DNA of 64,000 nucleotides from Streptomyces sp. MA5143a (GTDB lineage: Bacteria > Actinomycetota > Actinomycetes > Streptomycetales > Streptomycetaceae), in contig NZ_OLMK01000086.1 of assembly GCF_900290235.1 (NCBI RefSeq), forward strand, positions 20,609-84,608, written 5' to 3'. This document shows positions 1 to 16,000 of the stretch, piece after piece. Under the pieces are notes generated by a model that was not told where the DNA came from, made no database searches, and was given only the letters and a program-made list of their open reading frames with translations. Made by a program: the position numbers and the translations under genes. Positions within the stretch are counted from its first letter, which is position 1. Each line of letters opens with the position of its first letter.

Positions 1-20
1 CCGGTGTGCGGGGCCGGCGC

Positions 21-230
21 TCATTCCGCGATGGCGGTCCGGGTGATCCAGCGGAAGACGGCGACCTCCTCACCGTCGATGGTGGTGAACTCACCTTTAT
101 GTACGAAGTGCTCGTATCCGGCACCCAGGCGGTGCTTGACCTTCTCCGTGAGCGAAGTGGCGAACTGCAGCCTCTCCTCGTCCGGGAAATACGCCGGGCC
201 GTCGGACAGGAATACCTTGAAATTGACCAT
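21..230 (-). CDS. Small DUF5988-like protein at the PKS cluster edge
   Basis: A 69-residue soluble protein without signal peptide or membrane segment. It begins MVNFKVFLSDGP and carries the stretch AGYEHFVHKGEF followed by a VFRW motif. From memory this resembles the DUF5988 family of small actinobacterial proteins that often sit beside polyketide clusters. Their function is not known to me. The ATG at 230 is well supported by a GAGGAGG ribosome binding site 8 bases upstream. It lies about 107 bp downstream of the LuxR regulator gene on the same strand and may be cotranscribed with it or be the first gene of a unit running off the left edge. The family name is a recollection and was not searched. 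Confidence 0.7.
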   Translation of the reverse strand: MVNFKVFLSDGPAYFPDEERLQFATSLTEKVKHRLGAGYEHFVHKGEFTTIDGEEVAVFRWITRTAIAE

Positions 231-337
231 GCCGAAAACCTCCTCAGCCAGGGATTCACAGTGGACTTTCGCCTTGGGGAGAATCTCGCAGTGGCCCTGC
301 GCACGGACAACCCCTAGGCACCCCCGTAAAGGTGGTG

Positions 338-3061
338 TCAGGCGGACTCGGGCAGCCCCAGCTCGATATGGAGCGGCAGTTCCTGACGCGAGGTGATGTC
401 GAGCTTCTTGTAGACACGAGTCAGGTGTTGCTCGACGGTGCTGACCGTGATGAAGAGTTCGGACGATATCTCACGGTTTGTCATGCCACGGGAGGCCAGG
501 ACCGCCACGCGCCGCTCCGAGTCGCTGAGTTTCGCGACGGGGTCGGGGGCCCGGAGGGGGCCGCGCGCGGCGCGTGCGGCGGGGCGTCCGTCGACGAGCC
601 CGAGGAAGGCGATCCGCTCGCGCAGCGGGCCTGCCCCGCACTCCTCGGCCAGCTGCTGGGCCTTGCGCAGGGTCAGGTCGGCGCGGGCCGGCTGGTCGAG
701 GCCCCGGTAGGCCTCCGCGAGGTCGACCAGGACGCGGGCCAGTTCCCAGGAGTTGCCGGACGCCTGGAGGTGCTCGGCGGCCCGGGTGAGCAGTCCGGGC
801 CGCTCGGGCGGGAGGGCGAGCTGGGCCCGTACGCGCAGCCACGACCCGGCGGCCAGGGGGGTATCACTGCCGGAGAGGGTCTCGTGGTTCTCCAGGAGTT
901 GCTCGGCCTCCCGGGTGTTGTCGAGGGCGAGCCAGGCCTCGGCCGCGTCGATCCGCCAGGTCGGCTGTGTCCTCAGGGACGCGTCGCAGCGTTCGGCGTG
1001 GCGGCCGAGGGCCAGGAAGTCCGACAGGGCGAGATGAGGGCGGCCCACGGCCAGCAGGAACCGGCCGCGTGCCCGGAGGTAGTCCAGTCCGTGCAGGCTG
1101 CGGAAGAACCCGTCGGGCACGGGCCGGTCCAGCAGTCGGACGGCCTCCTCGTACTGTCCGGACGCGGTGCAGGCGCTGATCAGGGCGGTGATGACCTGGC
1201 CGCACAGCCAGTGGCTGGGCGCGTCCCCGCCCAGGTCCACGATCTCGCGGGCGTGGGTCTCGGCCTCGGCGAGCCTGCCGCGGGCGAGGGCGGCCTCGGC
1301 ACGCAGGGCGGTGAACAGCTGGCGCCAGCCCTCGACACCGCGCGCGGCCGCCTCCCCCTGGAAGTGCTCGCACCAGGCGTCCGCGAGGTCGGGTCGGCCG
1401 GCGGTCATGAGGTGCCGCAGTTCGGGAACGATCAGAGCGAGGGTGGTGTCGCCGAGGGACCACGCGGCGAGGTGTTCCTCGATCTCGTGGACGCCGGGGG
1501 TCCGGACGTGGTGCCCGATGACGCAGACGCCGAGGTTGACCCCGTCGGCGCAGACCCGGCCGTCGAAGTCGTGTTCCTCGCCGCAGGCGGTCCGTTCGGA
1601 GGACATCTGCAGGGACCAGGCGTCGGGTATGCCGGGGGTGAGGCAGAAGAGCCAGGGCCAGCCCTCGTTGAAGTAGTCGGGCTGCCCGTTCGCCTCCCCT
1701 CCGCCCGCGGCCTGTGCGGCCACGGTGCGGATCATCGCCCTGCCTTCGTCCAGCCGCCCGCATCCGATCATCAGCAGGGCGGCGAGCACGGTCCGTGCCG
1801 GGCAGGCGTCCGTCCCGTGGGAGCACTCGGGCCACTCGATCCGGCCCAGGTACTGGTGCTCGACCCGCCACGGGTCGGTGCGCAGCAGTACAACGTAACG
1901 TTTCAGCGCGAGCCTGGCCCGTTCCCAGCAGTCGGTCGCGGCGTCATGGGCGAGGTCGACGCACGCGACGGCGAAGTCGGCGTCGTCCCTGGCCAGCGCC
2001 TCGTCGGTGGCGCGTTGGAGGACGGCCATCTGCCAGGGCTCGGTGACGGCGCCGATCTCCAGCAGATAGCGGGACGTCGCTCCGGCGCCCGCGCCGCGCC
2101 GGCGAACCTCTTCGGCGGCCAGCAGCAGGATCTCGGCGCGACGGTCGGGGTCGGCGTGCTCCAGGATCTCGTCCTCGATCACCGGATGCCGCAGCCGGCA
2201 GCCGTCGGCCACACCGGCCTCACGCAGCAGGTTCAGACCGCGCGCGATCTCCGCCCCTTCCAGACGCAGGACGGCGGCGAGCCCGACGGGGTCGGAGAAC
2301 TCGCGCAGCGCGGCCAGGCCCAGGGCGACGGAGGAGGCCAGCGGGCCGCTGAGGCGTACGCAGTCCCGGGCGACCCGGGAGTACAGGCCGCGCGGGCTGG
2401 GCCAGAGTGCCCCGGCGCCGACTCGGGCCCGCATGTCCAGTTCCTCGGCCAGGGCCCGGACGAGCAGGGGGCTGCCGCCGCTGAGTGCGTGCACCGCCTC
2501 GCGGTCGGCGTCGTCCAGAGGGCCGCCGTGCAGCGTCGCACAGAGCGCGGCGGCCTGGTCACGGTCGAGGGAGCCCAGCCTGATGCGGTGGAGGTTGGGC
2601 TGGCGGAGCAGGTCGCAGTGCACGTCGCCCTGGTAGCCACCGAACGGCAGCAGGGGCACGACCACCATGATGGGGCTGTTGCGCAGCCGGCGCCGCAGGG
2701 CCGCCAGCAGACGGCGCCAGGTGGACTCCTCGTGTTCCCGCGGCCCGTCCAAGCAGATGACGACGGGTGCGCGCTCGGCGAGCGCCGCCAGACCGTCGCT
2801 TAAGTCCGGCGGCCACACGGATTCCGGTGCTCCCGGCGGAGCGGTGCGGTCCACCCCGGGCGCGACCAGATCATCGAGGTCGGGCCGGGACAGGACGGTG
2901 GCGCCCTTCTCCAGGGCATGATGGGCGAAGCCCTCCATGAGGTCGGTCTTCCCGGAGCCGACTCCGCCCTCCAGGACGACGGTCAGGGCTGTACCGCGCT
3001 CGCATTCGGCGAGGAGGGCCGTCATGAGTTGCAGTTTGTCGTCTCGGCCAGAAAACAACAT
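338..3061 (-). CDS. LuxR-family (LAL-type) pathway regulator
   Basis: A 907-residue large ATP-binding regulator of the LuxR family. A Walker A motif, GGVGSGKT, lies at residues 32-39, and a Walker B-like VVICLDGP is near residue 100. A long helical, TPR-like middle region follows. The last 65 residues or so form a LuxR helix-turn-helix with the signature NREISSELFITVSTVEQHL. Proteins of this size and order typically activate actinomycete polyketide clusters. Its position just downstream of two PKS genes on the same strand fits a cluster-situated activator. The ATG at 3061 follows TTAGG and is preferred; an in-frame GTG at 3079 would add six residues. The target promoter is not proven; CCCCTRACC boxes between the PKS and thioesterase genes are candidates. 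Confidence 0.9.
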   Translation of the reverse strand: MLFSGRDDKLQLMTALLAECERGTALTVVLEGGVGSGKTDLMEGFAHHALEKGATVLSRPDLDDLVAPGVDRTAPPGAPESVWPPDLSDGLAALAERAPVVICLDGPREHEESTWRRLLAALRRRLRNSPIMVVVPLLPFGGYQGDVHCDLLRQPNLHRIRLGSLDRDQAAALCATLHGGPLDDADREAVHALSGGSPLLVRALAEELDMRARVGAGALWPSPRGLYSRVARDCVRLSGPLASSVALGLAALREFSDPVGLAAVLRLEGAEIARGLNLLREAGVADGCRLRHPVIEDEILEHADPDRRAEILLLAAEEVRRRGAGAGATSRYLLEIGAVTEPWQMAVLQRATDEALARDDADFAVACVDLAHDAATDCWERARLALKRYVVLLRTDPWRVEHQYLGRIEWPECSHGTDACPARTVLAALLMIGCGRLDEGRAMIRTVAAQAAGGGEANGQPDYFNEGWPWLFCLTPGIPDAWSLQMSSERTACGEEHDFDGRVCADGVNLGVCVIGHHVRTPGVHEIEEHLAAWSLGDTTLALIVPELRHLMTAGRPDLADAWCEHFQGEAAARGVEGWRQLFTALRAEAALARGRLAEAETHAREIVDLGGDAPSHWLCGQVITALISACTASGQYEEAVRLLDRPVPDGFFRSLHGLDYLRARGRFLLAVGRPHLALSDFLALGRHAERCDASLRTQPTWRIDAAEAWLALDNTREAEQLLENHETLSGSDTPLAAGSWLRVRAQLALPPERPGLLTRAAEHLQASGNSWELARVLVDLAEAYRGLDQPARADLTLRKAQQLAEECGAGPLRERIAFLGLVDGRPAARAARGPLRAPDPVAKLSDSERRVAVLASRGMTNREISSELFITVSTVEQHLTRVYKKLDITSRQELPLHIELGLPESA

Positions 3062-3092
3062 GTACCTAACCCCAATCACACCCCACCGTGTT

Positions 3093-3127
3093 CTGCGATT
3101 TGCTTGGGATCGACCAAGAAATCGCAG
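3093..3127 (-). terminator. Stem-loop between PKS and LuxR regulator genes
   Basis: An inverted repeat of 14-15 bases (arms 3093-3107 and 3114-3127, one bulged G) encloses a 6-base loop. It lies 210 bp past the stop of the upstream PKS gene and about 30 bp before the regulator's start. No T-run follows it. It could terminate or attenuate PKS transcription, or fold in the regulator's 5' leader. The remaining 270 bp of this intergenic region are unusually AT-rich for the genome and probably hold the regulator promoter, but I see no convincing -35/-10 pair. Confidence 0.45.
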
Positions 3128-3336
3128 AGCGCGCCGGACGGTCTACAGAACTGTCCGATGGGTTCAGAACCCCCGCGAAAACCACATCGGTTTTGATGAG
3201 CCGATCCCTGGTTCACTGTCGCGGCCGATCAGCCCGGTTATCGGCTCGTCACCAACATAGCCAAGGGCCAGCGACCATGGAAGCCAGCATTCCGGAAACG
3301 GGCTGGATGCGCAGTGTAAAGATTCTCAGAGTTTGA

Positions 3337-9924
<6,588 letters not shown>

Positions 9925-10001
9925 ACGTGCGTCACTTTCCTCGAGGTGGGGGGTGAGCTGCCGGCGGGGCACGTGGGGGGCGGCGTGCCGGAGCGGGTGG
10001 T

Positions 10002-10031
10002 GCACCGCCGGGCCAGGCGGCCGGGCGGTGC
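10002..10031. other. GC-rich stem-loop between the two PKS genes
   Basis: Arms 10002-10014 and 10019-10031 pair over 13 positions with one mismatch around a 4-base loop. It sits in the 130-bp gap between the stop of the upstream PKS and the start of the downstream PKS. No T-tract follows. It may adjust the transcript ratio or stabilise the 3' end of the first message. Confidence 0.4.
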
Positions 10032-10054
10032 GGCCGGGGCGGATTCCGGCGGTT

Positions 10055-13000
10055 TCAGGGCAGTCGGACGCCGTCGTCGACCATGGCGAAGAGGTCGTCG
10101 TCGGAGGCCGTGTCGAGGTCGTGGTGCGGATCGTGCTCGGTGTCGTGGCCGTCGGTGGTGGCGTCCGGTCGGCGCCACGTCTCCAACAGGTGCCGCAGCC
10201 GCTCGTCGAGGTGCCTGCGGTCCGGGTCGTCGGGGGCGACCTCCCCGAGGTGCCGGAGGAGACCGTCGAGGAGGGTCAGTGCCTCCTGGGCCGGTGACGC
10301 CTGCGGCGGCGCGAGCTCGGCGCGCAGCAGGGCCACCAGCGCCTGGGGGGTGGGGTGGTCGAAGACGAGGGTCGCGGGCAGCCGCAGTCCGGTGGCGGCG
10401 CCGAGGCTGTTGCGCAGCTCGACGGCGGTCAGGGAGTCGAAGCCGAGTTCGCGGAAGGTGCGCTGCGAGCCGAGGGTCTGCGGCGAGCCGTGTCCGAGGA
10501 CGGTGGCGGTGTGCGTGTGGACGAGGTCGAGCAGCAGCTGGTCGCGCTCGCTGTCGGACAGCGGGGCCAGCCGCTCGGCGAGGGCGGGTTCGCCCGCCGC
10601 GGCGCCGGCCGCGCGCCGCAGGGCGGAGGTCTGGACGAGGGCGCGGAACACGGCGGGCAGGGTGCCCGCCTCGGCCTGTCCGCGCAGGGCGGCGGTGTCC
10701 AGTGCCAGGGGTGCCACGGCGGGGGCGTCCACGCCGAGGGCGGTGTCGAACAGGGCGAGGCCCTGGTCGGCCCCGAGGGCGCGCAGGCCGGACCGGGCCA
10801 TGCGGCGCTGGTCGGTGTCGCCGAGTCCGGCGGTCATGCCGTCGCCCGCTTGTTCCCAGGCTCCCCAGAGCAGGGAGACGGCGGCGAGCCCGCGGGCCCT
10901 GCGCTGTGCCGCGAGGGCGTCCAGGCAGGTGTTCGCGGCGGCGTAGTTGGCCTGGCCGGGGTTGCCGGTGAAGCCGGACGCGGAGGAGAACAGGGCGAAC
11001 ACCGCCGGGTCGTGGCCGAGTTCGCGGGTGACGGAGTCGAGGTGGGCGGCGGCGTCGGCCTTGGGGAGCAGGACGCGGTGGAGCTGCTCGTCGGTGAGTC
11101 CCGCGGCGATGCCGTCGTCGAGGACGCCCGCGGTGTGGACGATCGCCGTGGTGGGCCGGTCGGCGGGCAGGCCGGCCAGGGCGGTTCGCAGGGCGTCGCG
11201 GTCGGCGACGTCGCAGGCGAGGGTGGTGACGTCGGCGGCGCCCGCCGCGCGCAGGTCCGCCTCCAGTTCCGCGGCCCCGGGGGCGGCGGGGCCGCGACGG
11301 CCGAGCAGCAGCAGGTGACGGGCGCCGTGGTGGGTGACGAGGTGCCGGGCGACGAGGCCGCCGAGGTGGCCGCCCGCGCCGGTGACCACGAAAGTGCCTG
11401 TCGGGTCCGGGCGGCGGGGCACGGTGAGGACGGCCTTGCCGACCAGCTTGGCCTGGCTGAGCGCGCGGAACGCGTCCCGGGCCCGGCGGATGTCCCACAC
11501 CGTCAGCGGGGGCGGGGTGAGCGCCCCGTCCGCGAACAGGTCGAGGACCGCCCGGAGCATCTCGCGCATCCGGTCGGGGGACGCCTCCTGGAGGTCGTAC
11601 GCCTGGTAGGTGACGCCGGGGTGGGCGGCGGCCACGTCCTGCGGGTCGCGGATGTCGGTCTTGCCCATCTCCAGGAAGTGGCCGCCGCGCGGCAGCAGTC
11701 CGAGGCCCGCGTCGACGAACTCCCCCGCCAGGCAGTCGAGGACGACGTCCATGCCCTGCCCGTCGGTGGTCCGCCGGAAGTGGTCGGCGAAGCCGAGGCT
11801 GCGCGAATCGGCGGTGTGGTCGTCGTCGAGCCCGGCGGCGCTCAGTACGTGCCGTTTCCCGGCGCTGGAGGTGGCGTACACCTCGGCGCCCAGATGGCGG
11901 GCGAGCTGGACGGCGGCCGTGCCGACGCCTCCGGCGCCCGCGTGGACGAGCACCTTCTGGCCGGGGCGGACGCCCGCGAGGTCCACGAGGCCGTAGTAGG
12001 CCGTGAGGTAGGCGATGGGTACGGCGGCGGCCTGTGCGAAGGTCCAGCCGTCGGGCATCGGTGCCAGCCAACGGTGGTCGGTGACGGCGACCGGGCCGAA
12101 GGTGGCGGGGCCGAGGCCGAGGACCCGGTCACCGGGCCGGAGGTCGGGCACGTCGGGGCCGACGGCGGTGACGACACCGGCGAGTTCGCCGCCGAGGCCG
12201 CGCATGCCGGGGACGAGGCCGAGGGCGACGACGACGTCCCGGAAGTTGACTCCGCAGGCGCGCACCTCGACCAGCACCTGGCCGGACCCGAGGGGTGCAC
12301 CGAGGCTGTCGGGTGCCGGGACGAGCGCGAGGTCGTCGATGGTCGCGCCGTCGCCCGCGCGGTCGAGGACCCAGGGTCCGGGTCCGGGCGGGGGCAGCAG
12401 CGCCGGGTCGCGGGTGAGCGGCACCAGGCGGGGCGTGTGGAGGGTGCCGGCGCGGAGGGCGAGGCGGGGTTCGGGGTGGGCGAGGGCTCGGCCGAGGACG
12501 GCGGCCGACGCGTCGTCGCCGTCCCAGTCGACGACGGTGATCCGGTCGGGGTTCTCGTGCGCGGCGGAACTCAGCAGCCCCCACACGGCCGCCGCGACGG
12601 GGTCGGCGGCGGGGTCGTCGTCGCCGACCCGTGCGGCGCCCCGAAGGAGCACGGTGAGCCGGGCGCCGCTGTCGTCGGTCGACCAGCGTCGTACGGTGTC
12701 GAGCGCCCGGCGGGTCGCGGTGTGCACGGCCGTCACGGCGTCCGGGTCGCCCGGTTCGGTGCCGGGCGGCAGCGCGGCGTCGAGGGCGACGACGATCTGG
12801 TCGGCGTCCCGTGCGGCGGTGGCCGGGTCAGGGTGGTGGGCCGCGCCGGGGAACAGGGGCAGTCGGCCCGGGTCGCCGACGAGTGCCCAGCGGTCGGCCG
12901 GGGCGGCGGGCTCGGCCGGGAGGGGGACCTCCCCCCAGCCGGGCAGGAGGAGATCGCGGTCCGGGACGGCGGCCTGCGCGGGAGCGGTCGGACCGGGGGC

Positions 13001-16000
13001 GGCGCGGACGGTGAGCGAGCGGATGTCCGCCACGGGGCTGCCCGTGGGATCCGCGAGGGCGAGGGCGAAGCTGTCGGGGCCGGTGGGGGTGATCCGGACG
13101 CGCAGCGCGGTGGCCCCGGTGGCGTGGAGGGTCACTCCGTCCCACACGAACGGCAGCCTGCCCTCGTCGGCCGTCTCCGCGGCGGGGCCGCCGGCGAACA
13201 CGGCGGCGTGCAGGGCGGCGTCGGCGAGCGCCGGGTGGAGGGCGAAGTCGTCGGCGTCCGTGACGGTTTCGGGCAGCGCGACCTCCGCGTACACCTCGTC
13301 GCCGTGGCGCCAGGCCCGTCGTACGCCCCGGAAGGTGGGCCCGTAGCCGAAACCGGCGGCGGCGAAACCGGGGTAGAGGGTGTCGGTGTCGAGGGGGGTG
13401 GCTCCGGCGGGGGGCCACGCGGCGCCGCTTGCCGGGTCGGTGGCGGGTTGTTCGGCGTCGAGGACGCCGTCGGCGTGGGTGGTCCAGTCGTCGCCGTCGG
13501 CCGTCTCGGGTCGGGAGGCCACGCGGAACGCGGACCGCCCGTCGGCGTCGGGCTCGCTGACGACGGCCTGGATGCGGACGCCTCCGGTGGCGGGCAGTAC
13601 GAGTGGGGCCTGGAGGACGAGTTCGCCGACGCGCAGGGCCGTACGGGCGGCCCCGTGGTGCCGGGAGGCGGCGTGCAGGGCGAGTTCGAGGAGGGCGGTT
13701 CCGGGGACGAGGACGGTGCCGCCCACCGCGTGGTCGGCCAGCCAGGGGTGGGTGTCCAGGCCGAGGCGGCCGGTCAGCAGCAGGGTGCCGGTACCGGCGA
13801 CGGTGACGGCGGCGCCGAGCAGGGGGTGTCCGGCGGCGGGCAGTCCGGCCGCGCCGGTGGCGGCTGACGCCCCGGGCCGGGGCCGCAGCCAGTAGTGCCG
13901 GTGCTGGAAGGCGTAGGTCGGCAGGGACACGGGGCGGGCGCCCCGGCCCGCGTAGAAGGCGGCCCAGTCGACCGGGACGCCGCGGGTGTGCAGATGGGCC
14001 AGCGCGGTGACGAGCGCCGTTGCCTCGGGCTGGTCGCGGCGTTGGGCCGCCACGGGCCGGGCGGTGTCCTCGTCTCCGTCGGCCATCGCGGTCAGCGCGG
14101 CGTCCGGGCCGAGTTCGAGGGAGGTGGTGACGCCCGCCGCGCGCAGGGTGCGGGTCACGTCGTGGAAGCGGACGGTGTCGCGGACCTGTCGGGCCCAGTA
14201 GTCCGGCGACCGCCACTCCTCGTCGGTCTGCGGGGCACCGGTGACGCTGGAGACGACGGGGATCGTCGGGGGGCGGAAGGTGAGGGTCCGGACGACGTCG
14301 CGGAAGGCGTCGAGCATGGGGTTCATCAACGGCGAGTGGAAGGCGTGGGACACGCGCAGCGTCCGGGTGCGGCGGCCGAGTCCGCTGAAGTGCTCGGCGA
14401 CAGGGGCGACCGCCTCCGCGGTGCCCGAGGCCACCACGGACCGTTCGCCGTTGACGGCCGCGAGGGCGACGGTGTCCTCCCGCCCCGCGAGCAGCGGCGC
14501 GACCTCCTCCTCGGTGGCCTCGACGGCCACCATGGCGCCACCGGCCGGCAGGGCCTGCATGAGCCGGCCGCGGGCGGCCACCAGGGCACAGGCGTCGGGC
14601 AGCGCGAGCATGCCGGAGACGTGGGCGGCGGTGAGTTCGCCGATGGAGTGTCCGGCCAGGTGGCGGGGGGTGACTCCCCAGCTCTCCACGAGCCGGAACA
14701 GCGCCACCTCCATCGCGAAGGTCGCGGCCTGGGTGTACTGGGTCTCGTCGAGGAGCGCGGACGCGTCGGTGCCGGGCTCGGCGAACATGAGGTCCCGCAG
14801 GGGCCGTTCGAGGTGTCGGTCGAGTTCGGCGCAGACGGCGTCGAGGGCCTGCGCGAACACCGGGAAGACGGCGTGCAGTTCACGGCCCATCCCGGGGCGC
14901 TGGGCGCCCTGCCCGGTGAACAGGAAGGCGCAGACCTGTTCGTCGGCCAGGCCCGTCACCAGTCCGGGTGCCGGTTCCCCGGCGGCGAGGGCCTTCAGGG
15001 CGCGGGTGAGGTCGTCGCCGTCCGAGACGACGGCCACGGCACGGTGGTCGAGGGCGGTCCGGGTGGTGGCGGTGGCGTGACCGGCGTCGAGCAGCCGCGG
15101 GGCGGTGGCGCCGCTCATGTGCACGTGCAACCTGGCGGCCTGGGACCGCAGGGCGTCGGTGTCGCGGGCGGACACGAGGACCGGTACGACGGGCAGCGGC
15201 ACGACGGTGTCCGCCTCACCGCCGGTGTCCGCCTCACCTGCGGTGTCCGCCTCACCTGCGGGTTCCGCCTCACCTGCGGGTTCCGCGTCCGTCGGGGCCT
15301 GTTCGAGGATCACATGGGCGTTGGTGCCGCTCACGCCGAAGGAGGAGACTGCGGCCCGGCGGGGGCGGTCGAGGTCGGGCCAGTCGCGCGGTTCCATGAG
15401 CAGTTCGACGGCCCCGGCGGTCCAGTCGACCTGTGGTGACGGCCGGTCGACATGGAGGGTGCGGGGCAGCCTGCCGTGACGCATGGCCATGACCATCTTG
15501 ATGACGCCGGCGGCACCGGCGGCGGCCTGGGTGTGCGCCAGGTTCGACTTCACCGACCCCAGCCACAGCGGTTGCCCATCGGGTCGCTCCGCCCCGTAGG
15601 TCGCCAGGAGCGCCTGGGCCTCCACGGGGTCGCCGAGGCGGGTGCCGGTGCCGTGCCCCTCCACGACGTCGACATCGGCGGCGGTCAGTCGGGCGTTCGC
15701 CAGGGCCTGGCGGATGACACGCTGCTGGGAGGGGCCGTTGGGTGCGGTCAGACCGTTGGACGCGCCGTCCTGATTGACGGCGGTGCCGCGGACCACGGCG
15801 AGGATCCGGTGCCCGTGGCGGCGGGCGTCCGTGAGCCGCTCCACGACCAGCACGGCGGCGCCCTCGCCCCACGCGGTGCCGTCGGCGGCGTCCGCGTACG
15901 ACCGGCAGCGGCCGAAGGGCGCCACATTGCCCTGTCGGCTGCTCTCGACGAACGTGGCCGGGCTGGACATGACGGTGGCGCCGCCGGCCAGCGCCAGGTC

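Noticed and set aside
332..2803. An 823-codon plus-strand frame opposite the LuxR-family regulator
   Set aside because: No domain pattern, valine/glycine/glutamine-rich composition of an antisense frame, and the opposite strand encodes a complete regulator.
10355..13867. A 1170-codon plus-strand frame opposite the first PKS gene
   Set aside because: Antisense shadow; the composition has no protein-like segments.
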